Of a DNA stretch of 64,000 nt, positions 27,358 to 36,318 are shown piece after piece. The DNA is from Streptomyces collinus (lineage in GTDB: Bacteria > Actinomycetota > Actinomycetes > Streptomycetales > Streptomycetaceae). Location of the stretch: positions 3,348,001 through 3,412,000 of the forward strand of contig NZ_CP133771.1 in the NCBI RefSeq assembly GCF_031348265.1, written 5' to 3'. The notes under the pieces are model-generated. The model was not told where the DNA came from. It did not search any database and worked only from the letters and a program-made list of their open reading frames with translations. Position numbers and translations under genes: made by a program. Every line of letters begins with the position of its first letter. Positions within the stretch are counted from its first letter, which is position 1.

Positions 27358-28160
27358 CCGCCACGGAGATCGAGGAGACCTCCGAACCCCTCGACGAGTC
27401 CGAGGCGCCCCCGCCAGAGCGCCGGCCGTCCCGCCTCACCTGGCAGAAGCTGACGTTCCTGCCGGTGACGCTGATCGCCGTGCTGCTCGCCACCTGGCTG
27501 TGGTTCCGGCAGGCCGACCTGGACGCGCTCACCCGCAACGCCCTGTCGGGCGGCCAGGTCACCAAGGCGCTGTGGCAGCACATCCAGCTGACCGTGATCT
27601 CCACGTTCTTCGTGCTGATCATCGCGATCCCGCTGGGCATCCTGCTGACCCGCGGGGCGATGAGCAGGGCCACCCCGGTGGCGATGGCGTTCGCCAACAT
27701 GGGCCAGGCGACCCCGGCGATCGGCCTGCTCGCCCTCCTGGTGATCTGGCTGGGCATCGGCCGCAGGGCCGCCCTGATCGGCATCATCGTCTACGCCATC
27801 CTGCCCGTGCTCTCCAACACGATCACCGGCCTGAAGGCGAACGACCCGACCCTGCTGGAGGCGGCCCGCGGCATCGGCATGTCCCCGACGGGGGTGCTGA
27901 CCCGCGTCGAACTCCCGCTGGCGGTCCCGCTGATCCTGGCGGGCGTGCGCACGGCGCTCGTCCTGAACGTGGGTACGGCGACCCTGGCGGTCTTCGGCGG
28001 GGGCGGCGGCCTCGGCGTGCTGATCACGACCGGGATCACCAACCAGCGGATGCCGGTGCTGGTGCTGGGCTCGATCCTCACGGTGGTGCTGGCGCTGCTG
28101 GTGGACTGGCTGGCGTCGCTCGCCGAACTGCTGCTGCGGCCGCGGGGGTTGCAGCCATGA
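27354..28160 (+). CDS. osmoprotectant ABC transporter permease, second
   Basis: A 268-residue permease with a 45-residue acidic/Pro-rich cytoplasmic head, then five or six membrane helices and the coupling loop LLEAARGIGMSPTGVLTRVE. It pairs with the first permease; their coupling loops are clearly related. GTG start at 27354 overlaps the ATPase stop (GTGA), and the stop overlaps the binding-protein ATG (ATGA), so the four genes form one tightly coupled operon. Confidence 0.9.
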   Translation: MTATEIEETSEPLDESEAPPPERRPSRLTWQKLTFLPVTLIAVLLATWLWFRQADLDALTRNALSGGQVTKALWQHIQLTVISTFFVLIIAIPLGILLTRGAMSRATPVAMAFANMGQATPAIGLLALLVIWLGIGRRAALIGIIVYAILPVLSNTITGLKANDPTLLEAARGIGMSPTGVLTRVELPLAVPLILAGVRTALVLNVGTATLAVFGGGGGLGVLITTGITNQRMPVLVLGSILTVVLALLVDWLASLAELLLRPRGLQP

Positions 28161-29122
28161 GGCGGCGTACGTGCCTGGCGGCGGCCGGCCTGCTGCTGGC
28201 GGCGGCCGGTTGCGGCCTGACCAGCGGCTCCCCGCTGACGGACGACGTGGAGCCGGGGTCGATCGGCCGGGGTGAGCCGCTGAAGGGCGCGCATCTGACG
28301 GTGACGTCGAAGTCGTTCACCGAGCAGCTGATCCTCGGCTCGATCATGGGCATCGCGTTCGAGGCGGCCGGGGCGGACGTGATCGACCGCACCGGCATCC
28401 AGGGTTCCATCGGCAGCCGCGAGGCGGTCCGCAAGGGCGACGCGGACGCCGGGTACGAGTACACGGGCACGGCCTGGATCACCTACCTCGGGCACAGCAA
28501 GCCGATCACCGATCCGCAGGAGCAGTGGGAGGCGGTGAAGAAGGAGGACGCGGGCAACGGGCTGGTCTGGCTGTCGCCGTCGAAGCTCGACAACACGTAC
28601 GCGCTGGCGATGAACCAGGAGAACGCGAAGAAGTACGGCACCAAGACCATGTCGGAGGTGGCGAAGCTGGCGAAGTCCGATCCGGAGGCCGTGAAGCTCT
28701 GCGTGGAGGTCGAGTTCGCGAACCGGGCGGACGGATTGCCGGGCATGCAGAAGGCCTACGGCATGGACGTCCCGGCGCGGAACATCACGCAGATGGACAC
28801 CGGGATCATCTACACCCAGACGGACAAGGGCAGTTGCACGTTCGGTGAGGTGTTCACGACCGATGGGCGCATCAAGTCCATGAACCTCGCGGTGATGGAC
28901 GACGACCGGAAGTTCTTCCCCAACTACAACGCCGCTCCGATGATCAACGCGAAGTCCCTGAAGGAGTGGCCGGCGATCGCGGAGGTCCTGAACCCGGTGA
29001 CGGCGAGGCTGGACAACTCCGTGGCGCAGACGCTGAACGCGAAGGTGGATGTCGACGGGGAGGATCCGCACCAGGTGGCGCTGGACTGGATGGTGGAGGA
29101 GGGGTTCGTCAAGGAGGGGTGA
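28157..29122 (+). CDS. osmoprotectant-binding lipoprotein (OpuAC/ProX-like)
   Basis: A 321-residue substrate-binding lipoprotein. Its lipobox AAAGC has the lipidated Cys at residue 19. The OpuAC-type fold shows in LTVTSKSFTEQLILGSIMG, GYEYTGTAWITYLG and YNAAPMINAKSL. Trp/Tyr residues in these segments would form the aromatic box for quaternary amines, so glycine betaine, choline or carnitine are likely; the ligand is not settled by sequence. Last gene of the operon. Confidence 0.9.
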   Translation: MRRRTCLAAAGLLLAAAGCGLTSGSPLTDDVEPGSIGRGEPLKGAHLTVTSKSFTEQLILGSIMGIAFEAAGADVIDRTGIQGSIGSREAVRKGDADAGYEYTGTAWITYLGHSKPITDPQEQWEAVKKEDAGNGLVWLSPSKLDNTYALAMNQENAKKYGTKTMSEVAKLAKSDPEAVKLCVEVEFANRADGLPGMQKAYGMDVPARNITQMDTGIIYTQTDKGSCTFGEVFTTDGRIKSMNLAVMDDDRKFFPNYNAAPMINAKSLKEWPAIAEVLNPVTARLDNSVAQTLNAKVDVDGEDPHQVALDWMVEEGFVKEG

Positions 29123-29148
29123 GTTGCGACGCCCGCTACAAAGAACCC

Positions 29149-29170
29149 GTTGCAAAGAGAGCTTTGCAAC
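29149..29170. promoter_or_regulatory. perfect operator and leaderless promoter of the ArsR-like gene
   Basis: GTTGCAAAG-N4-CTTTGCAAC is a perfect 9-bp inverted repeat. It covers TTGCAA (29150-29155), which lies 17 bases before TACCTT (29173-29178), a plausible -35/-10 pair. Transcription would start at or next to the ATG at 29186, giving a leaderless mRNA. The position fits direct autorepression. Confidence 0.7.
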
Positions 29171-29185
29171 GCTACCTTTGCATGC

Positions 29186-29761
29186 ATGCCCGACGAACCC
29201 GCTCCGCGCCTTCTCGACGCCCGCTCCCTGCGGGGCCTGGCCCATCCCCTGCGGATGCAGCTGCTGATCGCACTGCGCCGCGGCGGACCCGCGACCGCTT
29301 CCCGACTGGCGGAGAAGCTCGGCGAGTCGAGCGGTGCCACCAGCTACCACCTACGGCAACTCGCGGCGCACGGCTTCGTCGCCGACGACCCGGAGCGGGG
29401 CAAGGGGCGGGAGCGCTGGTGGAAGGCGGTGGACCAGGGCGTGCAACTCGACGAGACCCTGATCAAGGACCCGGACCCAGCCGTGCGGGGAGCCGTCGCC
29501 CTGTTCCGGTACGAGCTCGCCAACGTGCACACCCGGGAGGTCGCGACCTGGCTCGGCAACACGAGCGAGTGGGGCGAGGAATGGGACGGCGCCACGGACC
29601 TCAGCGATTTCACGCTGCGGCTCACTCCCGAACTCACCCGTGAGCTGGTCGGCAAGATGCACGAACTCGTCCAGAGCTACCGTCCGCTGGCCGAGGGCAC
29701 CCCGGACGCCGAGACGGTACGCGTCCACACGCACGTCTTCCCCAGCCAGACGACGCCGTGA
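29186..29761 (+). CDS. ArsR-like winged-helix transcriptional regulator
   Basis: A 191-residue protein whose N-terminal half is a winged helix: RSLRGLAHPLRMQLLIALRR, then ATASRLAEKLGESSGATSYH and LRQLAAHGFVADD. The remaining 100 residues resemble the helical C-terminal domain common in Streptomyces HTH_20 regulators. No metal-binding Cys pair is seen. The ATG at 29186 is leaderless; an upstream in-frame start at 29150 would run through the operator. A short ORF follows by 14 bases, probably co-transcribed. Confidence 0.85.
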   Translation: MPDEPAPRLLDARSLRGLAHPLRMQLLIALRRGGPATASRLAEKLGESSGATSYHLRQLAAHGFVADDPERGKGRERWWKAVDQGVQLDETLIKDPDPAVRGAVALFRYELANVHTREVATWLGNTSEWGEEWDGATDLSDFTLRLTPELTRELVGKMHELVQSYRPLAEGTPDAETVRVHTHVFPSQTTP

Positions 29762-29774
29762 AAGGCCATCACCC

Positions 29775-29945
29775 ATGCACCCGGACATCCATCTCCCCCT
29801 GCACCACGCCCGCGCCGCCGAACTCCGCGCCGAGGCCGGGCCCCGTCCGGCGCGCCGTCCCGACCTCCGTACGCGTCTGGGCTGGACCCTCGTGGAAGTG
29901 GGGTTAAGACTCGCCGCCCGGCCCGGAACGGCGACCGCACACTAG
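29775..29945 (+). CDS. small conserved-looking basic protein, 56 residues
   Basis: A short ORF, MHPDIHLPLHHARAAELRAE at the start, then Arg-rich with RLGWTLVEVGLRLAARPG near the end, which could be an amphipathic helix. Short ORFs of this kind are familiar to me next to HTH_20 regulators in Streptomyces. The ATG lies 14 bases past the regulator stop, preceded by AAAGGCCATCACCC. It ends directly against the convergent protease gene. Function unknown. Confidence 0.55.
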   Translation: MHPDIHLPLHHARAAELRAEAGPRPARRPDLRTRLGWTLVEVGLRLAARPGTATAH

Positions 29946-30737
29946 CTAGCAGCTCGGCACGGAGCCCTTGCCCGTCTCCAGGGCCACCAGGGAAGACACC
30001 GTGCTCTTCAGCGTGGTCACCGGAATCAGCCGCAGGCCCTTCGGCAGGTTGGCACGCGCGTCCCCGCACTCCGCCTTGGGGACGAGGAACACCGTCGCCC
30101 CGTCCCGCTTCGCGGCCTGGGTCTTGAGGGCGACGCCCCCGACCGCACCGACCCGGCCGGCCGCGTCGATCGTGCCCGTACCGGCGATGACCCGGCCGCC
30201 GGTCAGATCCCCGCCGGTGCCGTCGCCGTCGAGCTTGTCGACGATCCCCAGGGAGAAGAGCAGCCCCGCACTGGGCCCGCCCACGTCCGCGAGCTTCAGG
30301 CTGACCTTCACGTCCTTGTCGTCGAGGCCGAGGTACCCGAGCGCGGCCTGCGTCGCCGCGTCCTGGGACTCCCTCATCTGCTCCTCGTTGTGCTGCTCGA
30401 TCTCCTTGACGTTGTCCCCGCTGGGGTAGACGGAGTCGCGCGGCATGACCGCCTGGTCGGTGCGGAACCAGCTGTCGATGACGTCGGGGAGTGAGACCCG
30501 GGTGTCCGGGGAGGTCGCCTCGATGGTGGTCATCCGCAGCTGGCCCTTGGTGTCCCGGACCGGCGCCCCCGAGACGGTGATCACCTGCGTGCCCTTGTTC
30601 TCGCCCAGCACGTTCGCCGTCAGCCCCGGCTGCGCCACCGAGAACGGCAACGGCGCCAGCGCCGCCGTCGCGAGCAGGGCCACGACGGGCAGGGCGCAGA
30701 CGGCGATGGCCTGGGGGCGCGTGAGGCGAGAGAACAC
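29946..30737 (-). CDS. secreted or membrane-anchored Lon-like (S16) serine protease without PDZ domain
   Basis: A 263-residue protein. One N-terminal hydrophobic segment (AIAVCALPVVALLATAALA, about 10-28) is followed by a linker with an IEATSPDTRVSLPDV segment and then a Lon-type proteolytic domain: the nucleophile Ser in DVGGPSAGLLFSLG and the dyad Lys in GGVALKTQAAKRDG. YlbL-type relatives usually carry a PDZ domain between these parts; here there is no room for one. It probably acts on the outer side of the membrane. It ends flush with the convergent 56-residue ORF. Confidence 0.85.
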   Translation of the reverse strand: MFSRLTRPQAIAVCALPVVALLATAALAPLPFSVAQPGLTANVLGENKGTQVITVSGAPVRDTKGQLRMTTIEATSPDTRVSLPDVIDSWFRTDQAVMPRDSVYPSGDNVKEIEQHNEEQMRESQDAATQAALGYLGLDDKDVKVSLKLADVGGPSAGLLFSLGIVDKLDGDGTGGDLTGGRVIAGTGTIDAAGRVGAVGGVALKTQAAKRDGATVFLVPKAECGDARANLPKGLRLIPVTTLKSTVSSLVALETGKGSVPSC

Positions 30738-30814
30738 GGGATCAATCTAACGCGGGAGGGGGAGACCGCCGGGACCAGGGCGTCCGGGGGCCGTCTCCCG
30801 CGACCCGGCGTGCG

Positions 30815-31456
30815 TCAGCGCAGCGCCTCCGCGACCTCCCGGGCCGCGTCGACGACCCGTGGCCCCACCCGTTCCGGAACCGCCTCCGCCAGCATCACGA
30901 CACCCACACTGCCCTCGACGCCCGTCACGCCCAGCAGCGGCGCAGCCGCCCCGCAGGCGCCCGCCTCCAGCTCGCCGTGGGTCAGCATGTAGCCGGGGTC
31001 GGCCATCGGGTGCTGGCGGGCCGCGAGGATCGCCTTGCCGGCGGCGCCCCGGCCCAGCGGGTGCCGGAATCCGGCCCGGTAGGCGACGTGGTAATCCGTC
31101 CAGGTCGGCTCCACCACGGCCACGGCCAGCGCGTCCGCCCCGTCGACCAGGGTCAGGTGCGCCGTCGCGCCGATGTCCTCGGCCAGTGACCGCAGTGCCG
31201 GCATCGCGGCCTCACGGACCAGCGGGTGGACCTGACGTCCCAGACGCAGCACCCCGAGCCCGACCCGGGCACGTCCGCCGAGGTCACGGCGTATGAGGGC
31301 GTGCTGCTCCAAGGTGGCGAGCAACCGGTACACGACGGTTCGGTTCACGCCGAGCCGGACGGACAGCTCGGTCACGGTCAGCCCGTGATCCGTGTCGGCG
31401 AGCAGTTTGAGGACACGCAGTCCCCGGTCGAGCGTCTGGGAGGTCTCCGCGGTCAC
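30815..31456 (-). CDS. IclR-family transcriptional regulator
   Basis: A 213-residue regulator with an N-terminal winged helix (TLDRGLRVLKLLADTDHGLT, LSVRLGVNRTVVYRLLATLE) and a C-terminal IclR ligand domain (GATAHLTLVDGADALAVAVV, GRGAAGKAILAAR). The start is set at the GTG at 31456, eight bases after an AAGGAG-like ribosome site; an in-frame GTG at 31465 is too close to that site. It is slightly shorter than typical IclR proteins (about 250). No target is evident from its neighbours. Confidence 0.88.
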   Translation of the reverse strand: MTAETSQTLDRGLRVLKLLADTDHGLTVTELSVRLGVNRTVVYRLLATLEQHALIRRDLGGRARVGLGVLRLGRQVHPLVREAAMPALRSLAEDIGATAHLTLVDGADALAVAVVEPTWTDYHVAYRAGFRHPLGRGAAGKAILAARQHPMADPGYMLTHGELEAGACGAAAPLLGVTGVEGSVGVVMLAEAVPERVGPRVVDAAREVAEALR

Positions 31457-31795
31457 GACGCCCACTCCTTAGTGGTGAGGTCGGCGGCCCCCCGGTCGGC
31501 GGATGCGTCACCGAGTCCCGTCGGTAACGCGCTTCAGAGGCCGCCGATCGGCCGGCGGCCCGGCCTGTCCGGGCCGCGTCGCTTCACGGCTGCGCTCCGC
31601 GGCGGCGCTGCCACGGGGCGTGTGCGTAGCGGGACAGTAGCGAAGCAGGTTCGCTGAGCGGAAGGCTCCGTCCAGAATCCGGGCACGGGTGGCTCCGTTT
31701 GCCCAGGTACGTGCAACACGGGACTCGCTCTGCACCAGGAGCACACACGACACCCACACATCCGGAACCCGTCCGGGCAGGACCGGCGAGGGGCC
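31457..31795. other. intergenic region between the IclR and helicase genes
   Basis: No gene is supported: short frames have no ribosome sites and overlap in several readings. It should contain the IclR promoter. I see no convincing terminator for the helicase gene and no striking repeat. Confidence 0.5.
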
Positions 31796-33595
31796 TCACT
31801 TCATCCGCGTAGCCCACTCCTGCACCTTGGTGATCCGCTGCCGCAGCTGCCCCGCCGTCGCCTCGGCCGCCGGAGGCCCCCCGCACACGCGCCGCAGCTC
31901 GGTGTGGATCACTCCGTGCGGCTTGCCGCTCTGATGGACGTAGGCGCCGACCATCGTGTTGAGCTGCCGGCGCAGCTCCATCATCTCCTTGTGGGAGACC
32001 ACCGGCCGCCGCTCGGCGGGCATTTCGAGCAGGTCGGCCTCCTCGTCCGGCTTCTTGCGGCTGTGCGCGATCTGCCGGGCCTGCCGCTTCTGCAACAGCA
32101 GCTGCACCTGGTCGGGTTCGAGCAGCCCGGGGATGCCGAGGTAGTCCTGCTCCTCCTCGCTGCCCGGGTGGGCCTGCATGCCGAACTCGGCGCCGTTGTA
32201 CATGACCCGGTCGAAGACGGCCTCGGACTCCAGCGCCTCGAAGGAGAACTGCTCCTGCTCGCCGGTGTCCTCGTCCTGCTCCCGGTTCGCCTCGTCCATC
32301 TCCTTCTCGGACTCGGCGTACGGGTCCTCCTCGCCCTGCTTCTTGGGCTTGTCGAGGACGTGGTCGCGCTCGCGCTCCATCTCGTTGGCGAAGGAGAGCA
32401 GGTCGGGCACGGTCGGCAGGAACACCGAGGCGGTCTCGCCCCGCCGCCGGGACCGCACGAAACGCCCGACGGCCTGGGCGAAGAACAGCGGCGTGGAGAT
32501 GGTGGTGGCGTACACCCCGACCGCCAGGCGCGGCACGTCGACGCCCTCGGACACCATCCGCACGGCGACCATCCACCGGTCGTTGTTGCCGCTGAAGTCG
32601 TCGATGTTCTTGGACGCGCCGGCGTCGTCGGACAGCACGAGGGTGGCCTTGCTGCCGGTGATCTCGCGGATCAGCTTGGCGTAGGCGCGGGCGGAGTCCT
32701 GGTCCGCGGCGATGACGAGCGCACCCGCGTCCGGGATGGCCTTGCGCACCTCGGTCAGCCGCTGGTCGGCCGCCCGCAGCACGGCCGGCATCCACTCGCC
32801 ACGCGGATCGAGCGCGGTCCGCCAGGCCTGGCTGATGGCGTCCTTGGTCATGGGCTCGCCGAGCCGGGCGGCGATCTCGTCACCGGCCTTGGTGCGCCAG
32901 CGCATGTTGCCGCTGTAGGAGAGGAAGATGACGGGCCGCACGACGTTGTCGGCGAGGGCGTTGCCGTAGCCGTAGGTGTAGTCGGCCGCCGACCGCCGGA
33001 TGCCGTCGTTGCCCTCCTCGTACGTCACGAAGGGGATGGGGTTGGTGTCGGACCGGAAGGGCGTACCGGTCAGGGCGAGCCGTCGGGTCGCGGGCTCGAA
33101 GGCCTCCAGGCAGGCCTCGCCCCAGGACTTGCTGTCACCGGCGTGGTGGATCTCGTCGAGGATGACGAGCGTCTTGCGCTGCTCCACGCGGTTGCGGTGC
33201 AGCATGGGCCGGACGCCGACACCGGCGTACGTCACGGCGACGCCGTGGTACTCCCGGCCGAGCGGCCCGGCGCTGTACTCCGGGTCGAGCTTGATCCCGA
33301 TGCGGGCGGCGGCCTCAGCCCACTGCTTCTTCAGGTGCTCGGTCGGGGCCACCACGGTCACCTGCTGCACGACGTGGTGGTGCAGCATCCAGGAGGCGAG
33401 CGTCAGCGCGAAGGTCGTCTTGCCGGCGCCGGGGGTGGCGACCGCCAGGAAGTCCCGGGGCTGCTCCTGGATGTACTTCTCCATCGCGCCCTGCTGCCAG
33501 GCGCGCAGCTTGCTGGCGGTACCCCAGGGGGCGCGGCCGGGGAACGCCGGGGACAGGTGGTGCGAGGCGGAACTGGTGCCGGCGGTGGTAGTCAC
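31796..33595 (-). CDS. DEAD/DEAH-box helicase, superfamily 2
   Basis: A 599-residue ATP-dependent helicase. Motif I is AVATPGAGKTTFA near residue 55, motif II is VILDEIHHAGDS, motif III is ALTGTPFRSD and motif VI is FFAQAVGRFVRSRRRG, with the RecA-like second domain from about 250. A long charged segment (PYAESEKEMDEANREQDEDTG, split by spacers) follows the core. The C-terminus is helical and probably specific to this family. The GTG start at 33595 follows ACGGAGACC; the longer reading lacks support. It resembles SSL2/XPB-type DNA helicases; the biological role is unknown. Confidence 0.9.
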   Translation of the reverse strand: MTTTAGTSSASHHLSPAFPGRAPWGTASKLRAWQQGAMEKYIQEQPRDFLAVATPGAGKTTFALTLASWMLHHHVVQQVTVVAPTEHLKKQWAEAAARIGIKLDPEYSAGPLGREYHGVAVTYAGVGVRPMLHRNRVEQRKTLVILDEIHHAGDSKSWGEACLEAFEPATRRLALTGTPFRSDTNPIPFVTYEEGNDGIRRSAADYTYGYGNALADNVVRPVIFLSYSGNMRWRTKAGDEIAARLGEPMTKDAISQAWRTALDPRGEWMPAVLRAADQRLTEVRKAIPDAGALVIAADQDSARAYAKLIREITGSKATLVLSDDAGASKNIDDFSGNNDRWMVAVRMVSEGVDVPRLAVGVYATTISTPLFFAQAVGRFVRSRRRGETASVFLPTVPDLLSFANEMERERDHVLDKPKKQGEEDPYAESEKEMDEANREQDEDTGEQEQFSFEALESEAVFDRVMYNGAEFGMQAHPGSEEEQDYLGIPGLLEPDQVQLLLQKRQARQIAHSRKKPDEEADLLEMPAERRPVVSHKEMMELRRQLNTMVGAYVHQSGKPHGVIHTELRRVCGGPPAAEATAGQLRQRITKVQEWATRMK

Positions 33596-33732
33596 GGTCT
33601 CCGTTGGGGGTCGGGCGGCTCGTGCGAGGGAGCCTGACGGCTCGGCTACGTATGACAACCGGGCCACCCTACCGGCGCCCCGAGCCGGTCAACGCGCGGA
33701 CCGGCCCGGGTCACCTGCGGGTGGGACCGACG

Positions 33733-34125
33733 TCACAACCTCCTCAGCCGCCCCGCGATCCTCCCGACCTCCGCCTCGGTGCCGGAGGCGACGTCGACGA
33801 CCAGCGCGTACGCCGTGTCCTGGTCCGTCCCGGCCAGGTCGACGCCGTTGAGGGCGAGGAAGGTGGCGGTGGCGAGCCAGGCGGTGCGCTTGTTGCCGTC
33901 GACGAGGGGGTGGTTGGCGGCGAGGGCGTGCAGCAGGGCGGCCGCCTGCTCGTACAGGTCGTCGTAGGCGGCCGTGCCGAACATCCGGGCGCGGGGGCGG
34001 TGCACGGCGGAGGCGAGCAGCCCGGGAGCGCGCGCCTCGGGCGGCCGCCCGCCGAAGGCGACCTCGGCGATGGCGGTGACCTCGTCGACGCTCAGGTACC
34101 GGGTGTCACCCGTGTCCCCCGTCAT
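33733..34125 (-). CDS. Doc/Fic-family toxin
   Basis: A 130-residue Doc-type protein. The motif HPLVDGNKRTAWLA (near residue 72) matches Doc (HxFx(D/N)xNKR), with Leu at the usual Phe place. P1 Doc is a kinase that inactivates EF-Tu, while Fic enzymes use ATP to AMPylate targets. The short length and overlapping antitoxin gene favour Doc. The toxin ATG overlaps the antitoxin stop (ATGA), the usual translationally coupled order with antitoxin first. Confidence 0.88.
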   Translation of the reverse strand: MTGDTGDTRYLSVDEVTAIAEVAFGGRPPEARAPGLLASAVHRPRARMFGTAAYDDLYEQAAALLHALAANHPLVDGNKRTAWLATATFLALNGVDLAGTDQDTAYALVVDVASGTEAEVGRIAGRLRRL

Positions 34126-34322
34126 TCGCCGAGCCTCCTCAGCAGGTCGCTGTGGTGGCGCGCGAGTCCCTCCGCGACGGCGCGCACGCGGGCGCCCTCC
34201 TGGCTCAGGTAGGCGCGTACGGCGTGCAGCGCCACCTCTTCGGGCGTGCGGCCCTGCGCGTCGGCGAGGTCGTCGAGGGCGGTCCGCAGGGCGGGGTCGA
34301 GGGGCAGATCGAGGTGGGACAT
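34122..34322 (-). CDS. ribbon-helix-helix antitoxin
   Basis: A 66-residue protein: short beta strand (MSHLDLPLDPALRTALDDLA), then helices with RTPEEVALHAVRAYL, an RHH (CopG/Arc) arrangement, and a C-terminal helix RHHSDLLRRLGE that probably blocks the toxin. It would bind the toxin and repress its own promoter. Overlaps the Doc gene by four bases. The promoter sequence in the 40 bases before the MFS stop is not obvious. Confidence 0.8.
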   Translation of the reverse strand: MSHLDLPLDPALRTALDDLADAQGRTPEEVALHAVRAYLSQEGARVRAVAEGLARHHSDLLRRLGE

Positions 34323-34362
34323 GCGCAGAGGCTACGGCCGGGTCGTGGAGCAGGCGACCGCT

Positions 34363-35976
34363 TTACGGCCGTCGCTCCCGCAGCCGCGTCGACACCCAGG
34401 CCCCGGCCAGCGCCACCCCGGCCATCGGCAGGAACACCGCCGCGAAGGCGGCCGGGTGGGAGCCGGAGGCGTGGGTGGCCGAGTGGGTCACGGTGCCGCC
34501 GCCCAGCGCGGCGAAGGCGGCGCCGCCGGCGGACAGCAGGACGACGTTGGAGAGGCCGTCGGAGATCTGGAGGGCTGCGGAGTTGGTGCCGGCCTCCTCG
34601 GGGGCGGAGAGCTTGAGCAGGAGGACGCTCGTGGAGGAGATCACGAGCCCCATCCCGAAGCATCCGAAGGCCCAGGCGGCGGCGACGGTCCAGACGGGCA
34701 CGGAGTCGACCAGCACACTCGGCGCCGTGGCGATGGCCGCGGCCACCAGCAGCATCCCGACGGTGGTCAGCCGCTCCCGGTACGGCTCCACCCGCGACCG
34801 CGACTGCACCCACGAGCCCAGCGCCCACGTCCCGCCGCCCGCGGCGAGCGAGAATCCGGCCAGCGTCGGACTGAGCCCCCGCTGCGTGACCAGCATCAGC
34901 GGCACGAACGACTCGGCGGCGATGAACGACCCGGCGGCGACGCCGCGCAACAGCACGACGGACGGCAGGCCGCGCACGGCCCGGTAGGTACCGCGCGGCA
35001 GCAGCCCGAGCACGGCGGGCACGAGCAGCGCCACGCCGAGCGCACCCGGCAGGAGCGCGAGGGGACGCAAGTCCTGCGCGGCGTACTGGAGGAGGCCGGC
35101 GCCGAGGGAGATGGCCAGGGCGAGCCGGATGCGCCGGCGGTCGAAGGAGGCGGGCGGGGTGGCCGGCGGGGCGGGGCGGTCGGTTGCCCTCACCGGATCC
35201 GGCGGAGCAGGCCGGTCGGTCGTCCGCACCGGATCAGGAGTGACGGGCCGGTCGGCGAGGGCGGTCCGTTCCGCCGGGACGGGCACATCGGGACCTTCCA
35301 CCGTGGCGGACTCGGCGGCGGTGCGCCCCGCCGGGCCGGACGCACGACGCCGTATCTGCGGCAGCGCGAGCGCGAGCGGGAAGACGACGAGCAGGGGTAT
35401 CCCGACGAACACCCACCGCCACCCCAATTGCTCGGTCACCGAGCCGGCGGCGAGCGGGCCGACGATCGACGGGAGCACCCAGCTCGCGGCGAACGCGGCC
35501 ATGATGGCCGGCCGCAACCGCTCCGGATAGGCCCGCCCGACGACCACGTACAGCGCGACGATCACCAGCCCGCCGCCGAGTCCCTGCACGGCCCGGCCCA
35601 GGATGAACACCCACATCGACCCGGCGGTGCCGGACAGCAGCAGCCCGGCGCCGAAGGAGGCGATGCCCGTCGTCAACGGCCCGAGGGGGCCACGCAGGTC
35701 CGACCACTGCCCGGAGAGCACCATCCCGAACAGGCTGGTCGTGAAGTACCCGGAGAACGCGAACGCGTACAGCGACACCCCGTCCAGCTCCCGGGCCGCG
35801 ACGGGCATCGCCGTCCCCACGGCGGTCGCCTCGAAGGCGATGAGCAGCACGACGGAGACGATCCCGACACTCAACGCCCGGTACGCCGCCCCCAGCACGC
35901 CTTCGTCCCGCTCGGCCACGGAGGGCGGATCAACGACTTCCTCGACATCGGCATCACGCGGCTTCGGGACGGTCAT
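34363..35976 (-). CDS. MFS transporter (drug-efflux type) with a repetitive central loop
   Basis: A 537-residue major facilitator. N-terminal helices carry AFEATAVGTAMPVAARELDG and GRAVQGLGGGLVIVALYVVV, followed by a motif C-like PSIVGPLAAG, pointing to the DHA/14-helix group. The central cytoplasmic loop (about 205-260) is long and contains Pro-rich repeats of the type TDRPAPPDPVRA. The ATG at 35976 is used. Substrate cannot be predicted; the upstream neighbour is tRNA-Cys, so it is likely alone. Confidence 0.9.
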   Translation of the reverse strand: MTVPKPRDADVEEVVDPPSVAERDEGVLGAAYRALSVGIVSVVLLIAFEATAVGTAMPVAARELDGVSLYAFAFSGYFTTSLFGMVLSGQWSDLRGPLGPLTTGIASFGAGLLLSGTAGSMWVFILGRAVQGLGGGLVIVALYVVVGRAYPERLRPAIMAAFAASWVLPSIVGPLAAGSVTEQLGWRWVFVGIPLLVVFPLALALPQIRRRASGPAGRTAAESATVEGPDVPVPAERTALADRPVTPDPVRTTDRPAPPDPVRATDRPAPPATPPASFDRRRIRLALAISLGAGLLQYAAQDLRPLALLPGALGVALLVPAVLGLLPRGTYRAVRGLPSVVLLRGVAAGSFIAAESFVPLMLVTQRGLSPTLAGFSLAAGGGTWALGSWVQSRSRVEPYRERLTTVGMLLVAAAIATAPSVLVDSVPVWTVAAAWAFGCFGMGLVISSTSVLLLKLSAPEEAGTNSAALQISDGLSNVVLLSAGGAAFAALGGGTVTHSATHASGSHPAAFAAVFLPMAGVALAGAWVSTRLRERRP

Positions 35977-36168
35977 GCCCGCCAGCGTAAGGTCCACACC
36001 CGACGTTGACACCTGTCTCAAGGCGGTTCGGCCCTGAGACCTTGGTCGTAGACCCCACTTCTCGGCCACACCTTCATGAACTGCGTATGGCAGTCACATT
36101 GCAGCCCACCTGAGGCCCTTGAGCCGGGCTCCATCCCGCCTTACGGTCACTCCACCGAGTGAGAACAC

Positions 36169-36240
36169 GGCCGTGTGCCCGAGTGGTTCAGGGGCTCGCC
36201 TGCAAAGCGAGTTACGTGGGTTCGAATCCCGCCACGGCCT
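36169..36240 (+). tRNA. tRNA-Cys (GCA anticodon)
   Basis: A 72-base cloverleaf: acceptor stem GGCCGTG with CACGGCC, anticodon arm CTCGC-CTGCAAA-GCGAG with anticodon GCA at 36202-36204, and T-loop TTCGAATC. The discriminator is T, as is required for cysteine tRNAs. CCA is not encoded. It is the only tRNA gene in the window. Confidence 0.96.
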
Positions 36241-36318
36241 CAACGATGATGACCGGGCAAGCGCATGGATGGGATGGCCCCCGGGGCGCCGACCTGGTGA
36301 CGCCGAAGCAGCGCGGGC

